A DNA stretch of 64,000 nt from CAYXSX01 sp964467925 (GTDB lineage: Bacteria > Pseudomonadota > Alphaproteobacteria > Micavibrionales > Micavibrionaceae). Every line of letters begins with the position of its first letter. Positions within the stretch are counted from its first letter, which is position 1. Below are positions 57,774 through 64,000 of this stretch, one piece after another. A model generated the notes under the pieces. It searched no databases, was not told the DNA's origin, and saw only the letters and a list, made by a program, of their open reading frames with translations. The position numbers and the translations under genes were made by a program. The stretch is taken from positions 186,001 to 250,000 of the forward strand of contig CAYXSX010000001.1 in NCBI GenBank assembly GCA_964467925.1, given 5' to 3'.

Positions 57774-59180
57774 ATGGCAAAACCGCGCACATTATTTGAC
57801 AAAATCTGGGCCGATCACATAGTCCAGCGCGACGAGGATGGCACTTGCCTGATTTATATCGACCGCCACCTTGTGCACGAGGTTACTTCGCCACAAGCCT
57901 TTGAGGGCCTGAGAATGGCCGGACGCGGGGTTCACAGCCTTTCGGGCACTCTGGCCGTCATGGATCATAATGTGCCCACCACAGACCGCTCCCTGCCGAT
58001 CGCCGAGGAGGAAAGCCGCATCCAGATCGAGACCTTGAGCAAAAACTGCAAGGAATTTGGCGTTCAATTATTTGATTTATTTGACAAAAGACAGGGAATT
58101 GTCCACATTATCGGCCCGGAACAGGGCTTTACCCAGCCCGGTATGACGATTGTATGCGGCGATAGCCATACAAGCACGCATGGCGCGTTTGGTGCGCTGG
58201 CCTTCGGGATCGGCACGTCCGAGGTAGAACACGTGCTGGCGACCCAGACATTGATCCAGAAGCCCGCAAAATCCATGCGCATCACGGTAAACGGCGCACT
58301 TTCGTCCGGCGTAACCGCCAAAGACATGATTTTGCACATTATTGGTGAAATCGGCACCGCCGGCGGTCAGGGCTATGTCATTGAATATGCAGGAGAAGCC
58401 GTCCGCAACCTCTCGATGGAGGGGCGCATGACGATTTGCAACATGTCGATCGAGGGTGGCGCGCGCGCCGGAATGGTTGCGCCGGACGAAAAGACCTTCG
58501 CCTATATCAAGGGCCGCCCAATGGCTCCCCAAGGCGAGAATTGGGAAAAAGCCGTTGCCTACTGGAAAACGCTGCCCAGCGATGAGGGCGCCGTATTCGA
58601 CAAGGAAATCGTGATCGAAGGCGAGACAATCGCCCCCACCGTCACATGGGGAACAACGCCGGAAGATGTGGTGCCGATTACGGGTGCCGTTCCCTCCCCG
58701 TCCGACTTTGCCGATCCGAACAAGCAAAAATCAGTGGAACGCATGCTGGATTACATGGGCCTGAAATCAGGCACAAAAATGACCGATATTGCGCTGGATA
58801 AAATCTTTATCGGTTCCTGCACCAATGCACGGATAGAAGACCTTCGCGAAGTGGCCAAAATCGTCGAGGGCAAAAAAGTTGCGGATAACATCAAGGAGGC
58901 TATGGTCGTGCCCGGATCGGGCCTTGTAAAGGCGCAAGCCGAAGAAGAAGGCATCGCGGATATATTGATCAAAGCGGGTTTCGACTGGCGCGAGCCCGGA
59001 TGCTCTATGTGTCTTGGCATGAATCCGGATCAGCTTTTGCCGGGTGAGCGCTGCGCCTCCACCTCCAACCGCAATTTCGAAGGGCGGCAGGGAAAGGGCG
59101 GTAGAACTCATCTTGTCTCCCCCGCCATGGCGGCGGCGGCGGCGATTACCGGCAAGCTGACGGATATAAGAAACCTTTGA
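57774..59180 (+). CDS. leuC: 3-isopropylmalate dehydratase large subunit
   Basis: Leucine pathway isomerase of the aconitase family with a [4Fe-4S] cluster; works with LeuD. 468 residues: MAKPRTLFDKIWADHIV, HNVPTTDR, VCGDSHTSTHGAFGALAFGIGTSEVEHVLATQTL, GSCTNARIEDL and the second/third cluster cysteines in EPGCSMCLGMNPD, all intact. Start at ATG 57774; an upstream in-frame TTG at 57753 is possible. It is the first gene of the leu group, followed by three unrelated genes before leuD. Confidence 0.97.
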   Translation: MAKPRTLFDKIWADHIVQRDEDGTCLIYIDRHLVHEVTSPQAFEGLRMAGRGVHSLSGTLAVMDHNVPTTDRSLPIAEEESRIQIETLSKNCKEFGVQLFDLFDKRQGIVHIIGPEQGFTQPGMTIVCGDSHTSTHGAFGALAFGIGTSEVEHVLATQTLIQKPAKSMRITVNGALSSGVTAKDMILHIIGEIGTAGGQGYVIEYAGEAVRNLSMEGRMTICNMSIEGGARAGMVAPDEKTFAYIKGRPMAPQGENWEKAVAYWKTLPSDEGAVFDKEIVIEGETIAPTVTWGTTPEDVVPITGAVPSPSDFADPNKQKSVERMLDYMGLKSGTKMTDIALDKIFIGSCTNARIEDLREVAKIVEGKKVADNIKEAMVVPGSGLVKAQAEEEGIADILIKAGFDWREPGCSMCLGMNPDQLLPGERCASTSNRNFEGRQGKGGRTHLVSPAMAAAAAITGKLTDIRNL

Positions 59181-59212
59181 TCGGAAAAGATTAAAAAAGT
59201 TACAATGCGTTT

Positions 59213-59902
59213 ATGAGTAACAGACTCGATTTACCAAAATCATCGATAATATATCCCTTCAGTTGCTTGTCCACGGAGCTTGATCCCGGGCTGTTCCCCG
59301 GCGACTACGATTTTCGTCAAAAAATAAAACCATTTTGCGAAAAACTTTTAGAGGCACTCGGACAACATATGTCGGAGAAGCTTGCCCACGCCAACAGCGT
59401 CGGCAAACTGGTTACGCAATTCTGCCTTCACGCAGGCATGAGCGCTGAAGACGCCCTTATGCACGGGCAGGCGGCGCGAATGCATGATGTTGGTTATATC
59501 TCCCGCCCCCGCGAGGCATGGCGCACAGAGGGGAAGCCTGACCCTGAATTAAGTTTAGAACGAAAAATCCTGCACACTGGGGCGGGCAAAGCGTTGATTG
59601 ACACATTCTGCCTGGCACAGTCCGGACATCCCTTTCTTGCAGAAGCCGGTGAAATGGCCCTCCTACATCATGAACGCATTGATGGAAACGGCCCTCGGGG
59701 TATACCGGGTGCAGAGTTGTCTCGCATCGTAAAAATCGTAGGGGCGATCGACGCATGGGATGGCGACCAAATTCCAAAACCCGGTGTTGAGCCCCGCACT
59801 CCGCAAGAAGCACTCGACCGCCTCAGATATACTCCCAAATACCAAGACGCCTATGATCTCGAAATCGTGGAAGAATTCGGCCAAATGCTCGGCCTGTCTT
59901 AA
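59213..59902 (+). CDS. HD-GYP-like domain protein, copy 1
   Basis: 229 residues. HD motif ARMHDVGYI (H91-D92) and LLHHERIDGNGPRGIPG (H152-H153-E154, then a modified DGxGYP) match the HD-GYP hydrolase pattern, but HDxGK has Tyr for Lys and GYP reads GPRGIP. DPGLFPGDYDFRQKIKPFCEKLLEALGQHM is a conserved N-terminal segment shared with the next gene. HD-GYP enzymes split cyclic di-GMP; here the changes make that doubtful. Tandem paralogue of 60028-60666, placed between leuC and leuD. Confidence 0.75.
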   Translation: MSNRLDLPKSSIIYPFSCLSTELDPGLFPGDYDFRQKIKPFCEKLLEALGQHMSEKLAHANSVGKLVTQFCLHAGMSAEDALMHGQAARMHDVGYISRPREAWRTEGKPDPELSLERKILHTGAGKALIDTFCLAQSGHPFLAEAGEMALLHHERIDGNGPRGIPGAELSRIVKIVGAIDAWDGDQIPKPGVEPRTPQEALDRLRYTPKYQDAYDLEIVEEFGQMLGLS

Positions 59903-59921
59903 GCAGACCACATTCCTGTTA

Positions 59922-60003
59922 GTCCTTGCGGGGAGCCGCACGCAGCAATCTTAGAGCAACAAAATAGATTTCTAGGTTGCTTCGCCTTCGGCTCGCAATG
60001 ACG
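59922..60003. repeat. Diverged palindromic repeat, GTCATTGCGAG family, copy 3
   Basis: GTCCTTGCGGGGAGCCG (59922-59938) is inverted to CGGCTCGCAATGACG (59989-60003); GCAATCT and AGGTTGC lie inside. It sits between the two HD-domain genes. Confidence 0.6.
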
Positions 60004-60027
60004 TTTAAAGTCAGGTAAAATAAACTT

Positions 60028-60666
60028 ATGGACGAAACCTCCACCACCCTGTCTCCCGGCCTTTTCCCCGGCGACCGCCCCTTTCAGACCGCGATTAAAC
60101 CTTATTGCGAGGATATATTGGCGCGTCTTGGCGATCATATGCCTGGCAAGCTGCGCCATTCCAATCGCGTTGGCGCGTTGATGACGCGCGTTTGCCTTCA
60201 TTTAGGCATGGACGAGGCCGAAGCGCTTCTTCACGGTGAAGCGGCGCGGATGCATGACATCGGCTATATCTCCCGCCCCCGCGCCGAATGGCGCACCGAT
60301 GAAAAGCCCGACGAAGGGGAAAAACTCCGCCGCCGTATCCTGCATACGGTTGAGGGGGAAAAAATGCTCGGCGAATGCCCTGTGCCCGAACATGAATTTA
60401 TCATTCTCGCCCGGGAAATGGCCCTCCTCCATCACGAACGCCTTGGCGGTGACGGCCCGCACGGGCAAGGCCGCCTTTCCCGCGCCATTCAGGTTTTAGG
60501 GCCCGTCGACGCCTTTGACGGCGATCAGGTCACCGCAAACAAACCCGGCGTACCCGAACGCAGCCCGCAAGAAGCCTTAAACCGCCTGCGCAGCCATGAA
60601 AAATACGCCGGGGCATACCGCGAAGACCTTTTAAACGCCATCGCAGTCACCGAAAACCTCGTTTAA
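60028..60666 (+). CDS. HD-GYP-like domain protein, copy 2
   Basis: 212 residues, clearly a duplicate of the previous gene: shared LSPGLFPGDRPFQTAIKPYCEDILARLGDHM, AARMHDIGYISRPRAEWRTDEKPD (H76-D77), MALLHHERLGGDGPHGQG (H135-H136-E137), and the C-terminal ERSPQEALNRLRSHEKYAGAYREDLL. The last Gly-rich loop differs from copy 1 (GGDGPHGQG against DGNGPRGIPG). Two copies of one altered HD-GYP family side by side may act as a pair or heterodimer. Confidence 0.75.
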   Translation: MDETSTTLSPGLFPGDRPFQTAIKPYCEDILARLGDHMPGKLRHSNRVGALMTRVCLHLGMDEAEALLHGEAARMHDIGYISRPRAEWRTDEKPDEGEKLRRRILHTVEGEKMLGECPVPEHEFIILAREMALLHHERLGGDGPHGQGRLSRAIQVLGPVDAFDGDQVTANKPGVPERSPQEALNRLRSHEKYAGAYREDLLNAIAVTENLV

Positions 60667-60739
60667 TCAGGCGCTTGCAAAGTAGCCGCATTTCCCCTAA
60701 AAAAACCACTCGGGAAACCGTTTACCGGAAAGAAAAAGC

Positions 60740-61366
60740 ATGGCGGAAAAACTGAAAATCATAGGCTCTCTCACCAGCCCCTTCGTGCGCATCGTGCGCG
60801 TGGTATGCGAAGAGCTTCACGCCCCGTACGAGGTGGATGTCGTCCTGCCCTTCGGCAAGATGAGCGAGGAGCAAAACCGCCGCATCAATGAAAACAACCC
60901 GCTGATGAAGGTGCCTATCCTGATCGACAAGGGACAGAACGTTCTGGATTCCCGGGTCATCGTTACTTATCTGCTGCGCCATTATACTTCCGGCAAAACG
61001 CCTGATTTTTCCACCGACTTTCCTAAAAACCCCCAGGAAGACAATATCGTTTCCACCATATACGGCATTGCAGATTCAGGCGTTCTGGGTTTCATGACCA
61101 AAAACACTCATCCCGAAGTCAACATGGATCACGGTTTTATGAAACGCTCCAATGACCGCCTGGAGCACGGGCTTGCGTGGCTTGATAAGCAACAATCTCT
61201 GGGGCAGGATTTCGGCGTGCCCGAAGTGCTTTTGATCTGCGTTCTGGAATGGTTCACCAAGCGTAATATCTGCGACTGGCAGAAATACCCGCATCTGGAA
61301 AGCGTGCACAGCCGTTTCCACAACCGTCCCTCCCTTGTCAAAACCCGTATTCCGAAAGAATTATAA
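60740..61366 (+). CDS. Glutathione S-transferase family protein
   Basis: 208 residues. N-terminal thioredoxin-like domain (KIIGSLTSPFVRIVRVVCEELHAPYEVDVVL; NNPLMKVPILIDKGQNVLDSRVIVTYLLRHY, with the cis-Pro before I/L and the acidic/Ser pair DS of the glutathione site) and helical C-terminal domain (LAWLDKQQSLGQDFGVPEVLLICVLEWFTKR, YPHLESVHSRFHNRPSLVKT). The usual catalytic Ser/Tyr/Cys position is occupied by S in SLTSPFV. It lies directly before leuD (4 bp), so it is translated together with it. Confidence 0.8.
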   Translation: MAEKLKIIGSLTSPFVRIVRVVCEELHAPYEVDVVLPFGKMSEEQNRRINENNPLMKVPILIDKGQNVLDSRVIVTYLLRHYTSGKTPDFSTDFPKNPQEDNIVSTIYGIADSGVLGFMTKNTHPEVNMDHGFMKRSNDRLEHGLAWLDKQQSLGQDFGVPEVLLICVLEWFTKRNICDWQKYPHLESVHSRFHNRPSLVKTRIPKEL

Positions 61367-61370
61367 AGCC

Positions 61371-61976
61371 GTGAAACCCTTTACCAAACTCACCGCCACC
61401 GCCGCACCCCTGCCCATGATCAATATCGATACCGATGTGATCATCCCCAAGCAATTCCTGAAAACCGTCAAGCGCACAGGGCTGGGCGTGAACGCGTTTT
61501 ATAATATCCGTTACAATGACGACGGATCGGAAAAAGCTGATTTCGTTTTGAACAAACCCGAATATAAAGGCGCGGAAATTTTGATCACGGGTGCGAATTT
61601 CGGCTCCGGCTCCAGCCGCGAACACGCGCCCTGGGCCATTCTCGATATGGGCATACGCTGCATCATCGCACCGTCCTTTGCCGATATTTTCTACAACAAC
61701 AGTTTTAAGAACGGCATTCTTCCCATCGTCCTGCCGCAGGAACAGGTGGACGCGCTGATGAAGGAAGCCGAAGAAAACCCCGATGCCCAAGTCGAGGTGG
61801 ATCTGGAGAAACAAACAATTACACGCGGCAATAAATTTTCTTTCGATTTCGACATTGATCCGTTCCGCAAGCACTGCCTTTTGAACGGTCTTGACGATAT
61901 CGGGCTGACACTTCAAAAAGGCGGCGCGATTACGGATTACGAGAAAAAGCGCAGGCAAGAACGCCCGTGGTTGTAA
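61371..61976 (+). CDS. leuD: 3-isopropylmalate dehydratase small subunit
   Basis: Partner of LeuC. 201 residues: the family N-terminus PFTKLTATAAPLPMINIDTDVIIPKQFLKTVKRTGLG, ANFGSGSSREHAPWAI, IAPSFADIFYNNSFKNGILPI and FDFDIDPFRKHCLLNGLDDIGLTL are all present. Start taken as GTG 61371 because it gives the family N-terminus and follows the GST stop by 4 bp; no ATG is available before it, only an in-frame TTG at 61335. Confidence 0.94.
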   Translation: MKPFTKLTATAAPLPMINIDTDVIIPKQFLKTVKRTGLGVNAFYNIRYNDDGSEKADFVLNKPEYKGAEILITGANFGSGSSREHAPWAILDMGIRCIIAPSFADIFYNNSFKNGILPIVLPQEQVDALMKEAEENPDAQVEVDLEKQTITRGNKFSFDFDIDPFRKHCLLNGLDDIGLTLQKGGAITDYEKKRRQERPWL

Positions 61977-61978
61977 AA

Positions 61979-62112
61979 ATTTTAACTACAGAGACAGACA
62001 GAGATAAACAGAGTTTATTATAGAAAAATTAAAATTTTATATAATAAACATTCCTCGCATCTATGCTTTTAATATTTTCTCTGCGTGCTCTGTCTAGCTC
62101 TGTAGTTAAAAA
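61979..62112. repeat. Inverted repeat between leuD and leuB
   Basis: TTTTAACTACAGAGACAGAC (from 61980) is inverted to the right arm ending CTCTGTAGTTAAAA (62098-62111), with second-level CAGAG / CTCTG pairs inside; the arms enclose ~65 bp of A+T-rich sequence. The leuB Shine-Dalgarno AAGGA follows at once. Confidence 0.8.
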
Positions 62113-62130
62113 TAATAAGGACTTCTTTTT

Positions 62131-63240
62131 ATGACACACAAGCTTACTATTCTTCCCGGTGATGGAATCGGCCCTGAAATTGTTGCCGAAGTTGTGAAAC
62201 TCATCGACTGGATGGGCGCCAATGGCGGCCCGTCTTTCGAACTTACACACGACCAGATTGGCGGGGCGGCGTACGATAAATACGGCCACCCGCTGCCCGA
62301 TGAAGTGCTGGATAAATGCAAATCTTCAGATGCAATTTTAATGGGTTCCGTCGGCGGCCCGAAATGGGACGGCGTGGAATACGCCCTGCGCCCCGAGGCC
62401 GGCCTGCTGAGACTTCGTAAAGAGCTAGACCTTTTTGCCAATTTGCGCCCCGCCCTCGTGTTTGACGCGCTGGTGGATGCCTCCACACTAAAACCAGAAA
62501 TCGTGCGCGGCCTTGATATTCTGATCGTGCGTGAGCTGACGGGCGGTGTTTATTTTGGCGAGCCGCGCGGCATTGAGGATTTAGGCAATGGCGAGCGCCG
62601 TGGTTTTAACACCCAAGTCTACACCACTTCCGAAATCAAACGGGTCGGGCGCGTAGCTTTCGAGCTCGCCCGCAAGCGCGGCAACCGCGTGACATCCTGC
62701 GAGAAAAACAACGTCATGGAATCGGGCAAACTCTGGAAAGAGGAAATGACCGCGCTTCACGCCGCGGAATACAAAGATGTGACGCTGGAGCACATGCTGG
62801 CCGATAACTGCGCGATGCAGCTTTTGCGCCGCCCTTCCCAATTCGATGTGATCGTCACCGATAATTTATTCGGCGATATTCTCTCCGATGAGGCCTCCAT
62901 GCTTACGGGCTCGCTCGGCATGCTGCCTTCCGCTTCTCTGGGCGCACCCGGCGCGCCGGGCCTGTATGAACCCGTGCACGGTTCCGCCCCCGACATCGCG
63001 GGCAAGGGCATTGCCAACCCCCTAGCCACAATTCTCAGCTTCTCCATGGCATTGCGCTATTCGCTGAATGAAGGCGCATGGGCCGACAGCATAGACACGG
63101 CTGTGCAGGACGTTCTGAATTCGGGTAAGCGCACAGCCGACATCATGGCGAAGGGATGCACGCAAATCTCCACCGCCTCTATGGGCGATGCGGTGATCGA
63201 AACGCTTGCCGGAATCAAAGAGCGCGAAGCCGCCGCGTAA
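62131..63240 (+). CDS. leuB: 3-isopropylmalate dehydrogenase
   Basis: Oxidative decarboxylation of 3-isopropylmalate to 2-oxoisocaproate with NAD+. 369 residues: ILPGDGIGPEIVAEVV, LLRLRKELDLFANLRPA, VRELTGGVYFGEPRG (substrate-binding Arg and Tyr), DNLFGDILSDEASMLTGSLGMLPSASLG and EPVHGSAPDIAGKGIANPLATILS. AAGGA lies 10 bases before the ATG. It is the last gene of the leu group, followed by a strong terminator. Confidence 0.97.
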   Translation: MTHKLTILPGDGIGPEIVAEVVKLIDWMGANGGPSFELTHDQIGGAAYDKYGHPLPDEVLDKCKSSDAILMGSVGGPKWDGVEYALRPEAGLLRLRKELDLFANLRPALVFDALVDASTLKPEIVRGLDILIVRELTGGVYFGEPRGIEDLGNGERRGFNTQVYTTSEIKRVGRVAFELARKRGNRVTSCEKNNVMESGKLWKEEMTALHAAEYKDVTLEHMLADNCAMQLLRRPSQFDVIVTDNLFGDILSDEASMLTGSLGMLPSASLGAPGAPGLYEPVHGSAPDIAGKGIANPLATILSFSMALRYSLNEGAWADSIDTAVQDVLNSGKRTADIMAKGCTQISTASMGDAVIETLAGIKEREAAA

Positions 63241-63267
63241 GCTCCGCAGGAGCTAAATACAGACAAC

Positions 63268-63296
63268 AAAAAGGCGGCCTAAAAAGCCGCCTTTTT
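63268..63296 (+). terminator. Rho-independent terminator of leuB
   Basis: AAGGCGGC (63271-63278), loop CTAAAAA, GCCGCCTT (63286-63293), then T run and A/T. Also faces the convergent pilin-like gene. Confidence 0.9.
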
Positions 63297-63317
63297 AAAT
63301 TTTTGTAAGAGAGCTTC

Positions 63318-64000
63318 CTATCCTTGAATACGGACAAACACCGCACAATCATTAGTAGATTGAGCCTCGTTGTAAATCCCCGTGTTGGTCGCGGAAGTGA
63401 TACAGGATCCCGCTCCACCACCAGTACCAACGCCGCCGGCACGCACTGTGCCGGAATTCGGGCGCCCGTCGTCCAGTTTCAGGTCGATACGCGCCGCTTG
63501 CGCCGCGCTCAAGGCCTGCGCACCCGCGCCGTTCGCGCCAACATCGTCGATACCGGTGCCAAGGCCAAGATAATGACCGCCGCGTATCGTTGTAGTACCT
63601 AGAAGGCCGGTAATATCAGCAGCATTGCCCGCGTAACCGACAAAGAAACCTGTGCCGCTCAGCTTGCCGGCTGGAAGTTCATCATTGACGTTAATGGCGG
63701 CAGTATCGGCGATAATATTCACGCCGGAAATCAGGTCTGCCGCAGCCAATTGGGAGAAGGTCGCAGCAGGCTCGGAGTTGGCCGTCGGCATAGCACCTGG
63801 ATCCCCCGTAATGTGACCGTCACTTAATGTGGACCCCGTTGGCGCAGAGTTACAGGGTGCAGCGGTACAATTCGGCAAACGATCTTCGGCATTAGCCAGA
63901 TCGCCGGGAAGCGCGTTATACTGGTCACGGAATGTGGTAATCGCCGCATCAAGCCCCTTGATCTGGGCTACGGTTGCTGTCAATTGCGCGCTGCCGATCA
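63318..64000 (-). CDS. Type IV pilin / pseudopilin-like protein, 5' end outside window
   Basis: The visible part is ~227 residues and open to base 64000, with no start codon needed inside the window: ...IGSAQLTATVAQIKGLDAAITTFRDQYNALPGDLANAEDRLPNCTAAPCNSAPTGS... The helix followed by ITTFRDQYNALPGDL is typical of the region just after the N-terminal methylation helix of major pilins and pseudopilins. The rest is Gly/Ala/Thr/Asp-rich with 5 Cys, and ends TNDCAVFVRIQG. Low-charge, surface-like composition. It is convergent with leuB. Confidence 0.7.
   Translation of the reverse strand, partial: IGSAQLTATVAQIKGLDAAITTFRDQYNALPGDLANAEDRLPNCTAAPCNSAPTGSTLSDGHITGDPGAMPTANSEPAATFSQLAAADLISGVNIIADTAAINVNDELPAGKLSGTGFFVGYAGNAADITGLLGTTTIRGGHYLGLGTGIDDVGANGAGAQALSAAQAARIDLKLDDGRPNSGTVRAGGVGTGGGAGSCITSATNTGIYNEAQSTNDCAVFVRIQG

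Noticed and set aside
1..64000. CRISPR arrays, tRNA, rRNA or IS elements
   Set aside because: No regularly spaced direct repeats, cloverleaf-like segments, ribosomal RNA sequence or transposase motifs were seen by eye; short tRNA-like forms could have been missed.

Overview
This 64 kb window is a stretch of bacterial chromosome, almost certainly from an alphaproteobacterium. The evidence is the gene content and order: BolA / J-domain protein / CobS / CobT, a DUF2336 protein, a CarD-type RNAP-binding regulator, an RpoH with the RpoH box, dapF-mtaB-ftsY, ffh-rpsP-rimM-trmD-rplS running into leuC-leuD-leuB, and aroK-aroB divergent from a xerD operon. A Micavibrio-like or Rhodospirillales-like relative is a guess. 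A run of exactly 100 N at 50498-50597, inside dapF, shows that the source is a draft or metagenomic scaffold.

Layout. 1-4211 (minus): aromatic amino acid genes (prephenate dehydrogenase and a chorismate mutase protein), a methyltransferase, MutT and a membrane-anchored parvulin. 4367-11950 (plus): secA, then a cassette of small-molecule tailoring enzymes (TylF-like methyltransferase, PhyH-like dioxygenase, alpha/beta hydrolase, FAD oxidoreductase, aldo/keto reductase). 11947-14961 (minus): CorC-type protein, aroB, aroK. 15008-18048 (plus): a tiny membrane protein, a large exported protein and xerD. 18175-26828: accA, an RHH regulator, bolA, a J-domain protein, cobS, cobT, hisS, a secreted protein and sufE. 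27015-34217: clpX, a DHH phosphoesterase, an exonuclease, photolyase, an LD-carboxypeptidase and hypotheticals. 34492-43265: carD, a degenerate phosphatase, rpoH, an M48 lipoprotein protease, an exported nuclease, proline iminopeptidase, pgk and DUF2336. 43657-50797: AMP nucleosidase, ftsY, mtaB and dapF on the minus strand with unrelated plus-strand genes between them. 51172-63240 (plus): ffh, a sulfotransferase, rpsP, rimM, trmD, rplS, leuC, two tandem HD-domain genes, a GST-like gene, leuD and leuB. The window closes inside a pilin-like gene.

Together the genes cover protein targeting (SecA, FtsY, Ffh, PpiC), translation (S16, L19, RimM, TrmD, HisS, MtaB), aromatic and leucine biosynthesis, Fe-S/Co chemistry (SufE, BolA, CobST), stress control (RpoH, CarD, ClpX) and envelope work.

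The most unusual property is the number of unrelated families of dispersed palindromic repeats, at least nine, each about 60-135 bp. Most sit in intergenic gaps. At least three have entered or become coding sequence: an in-frame insert in MtaB, the signal peptide of a secreted protein, and probably an insert in TrmD. Several conserved operons are also interrupted by unrecognised genes on the opposite strand. I saw no tRNA, rRNA, IS element, prophage or CRISPR array, and I did not identify a complete new defence or signalling system.
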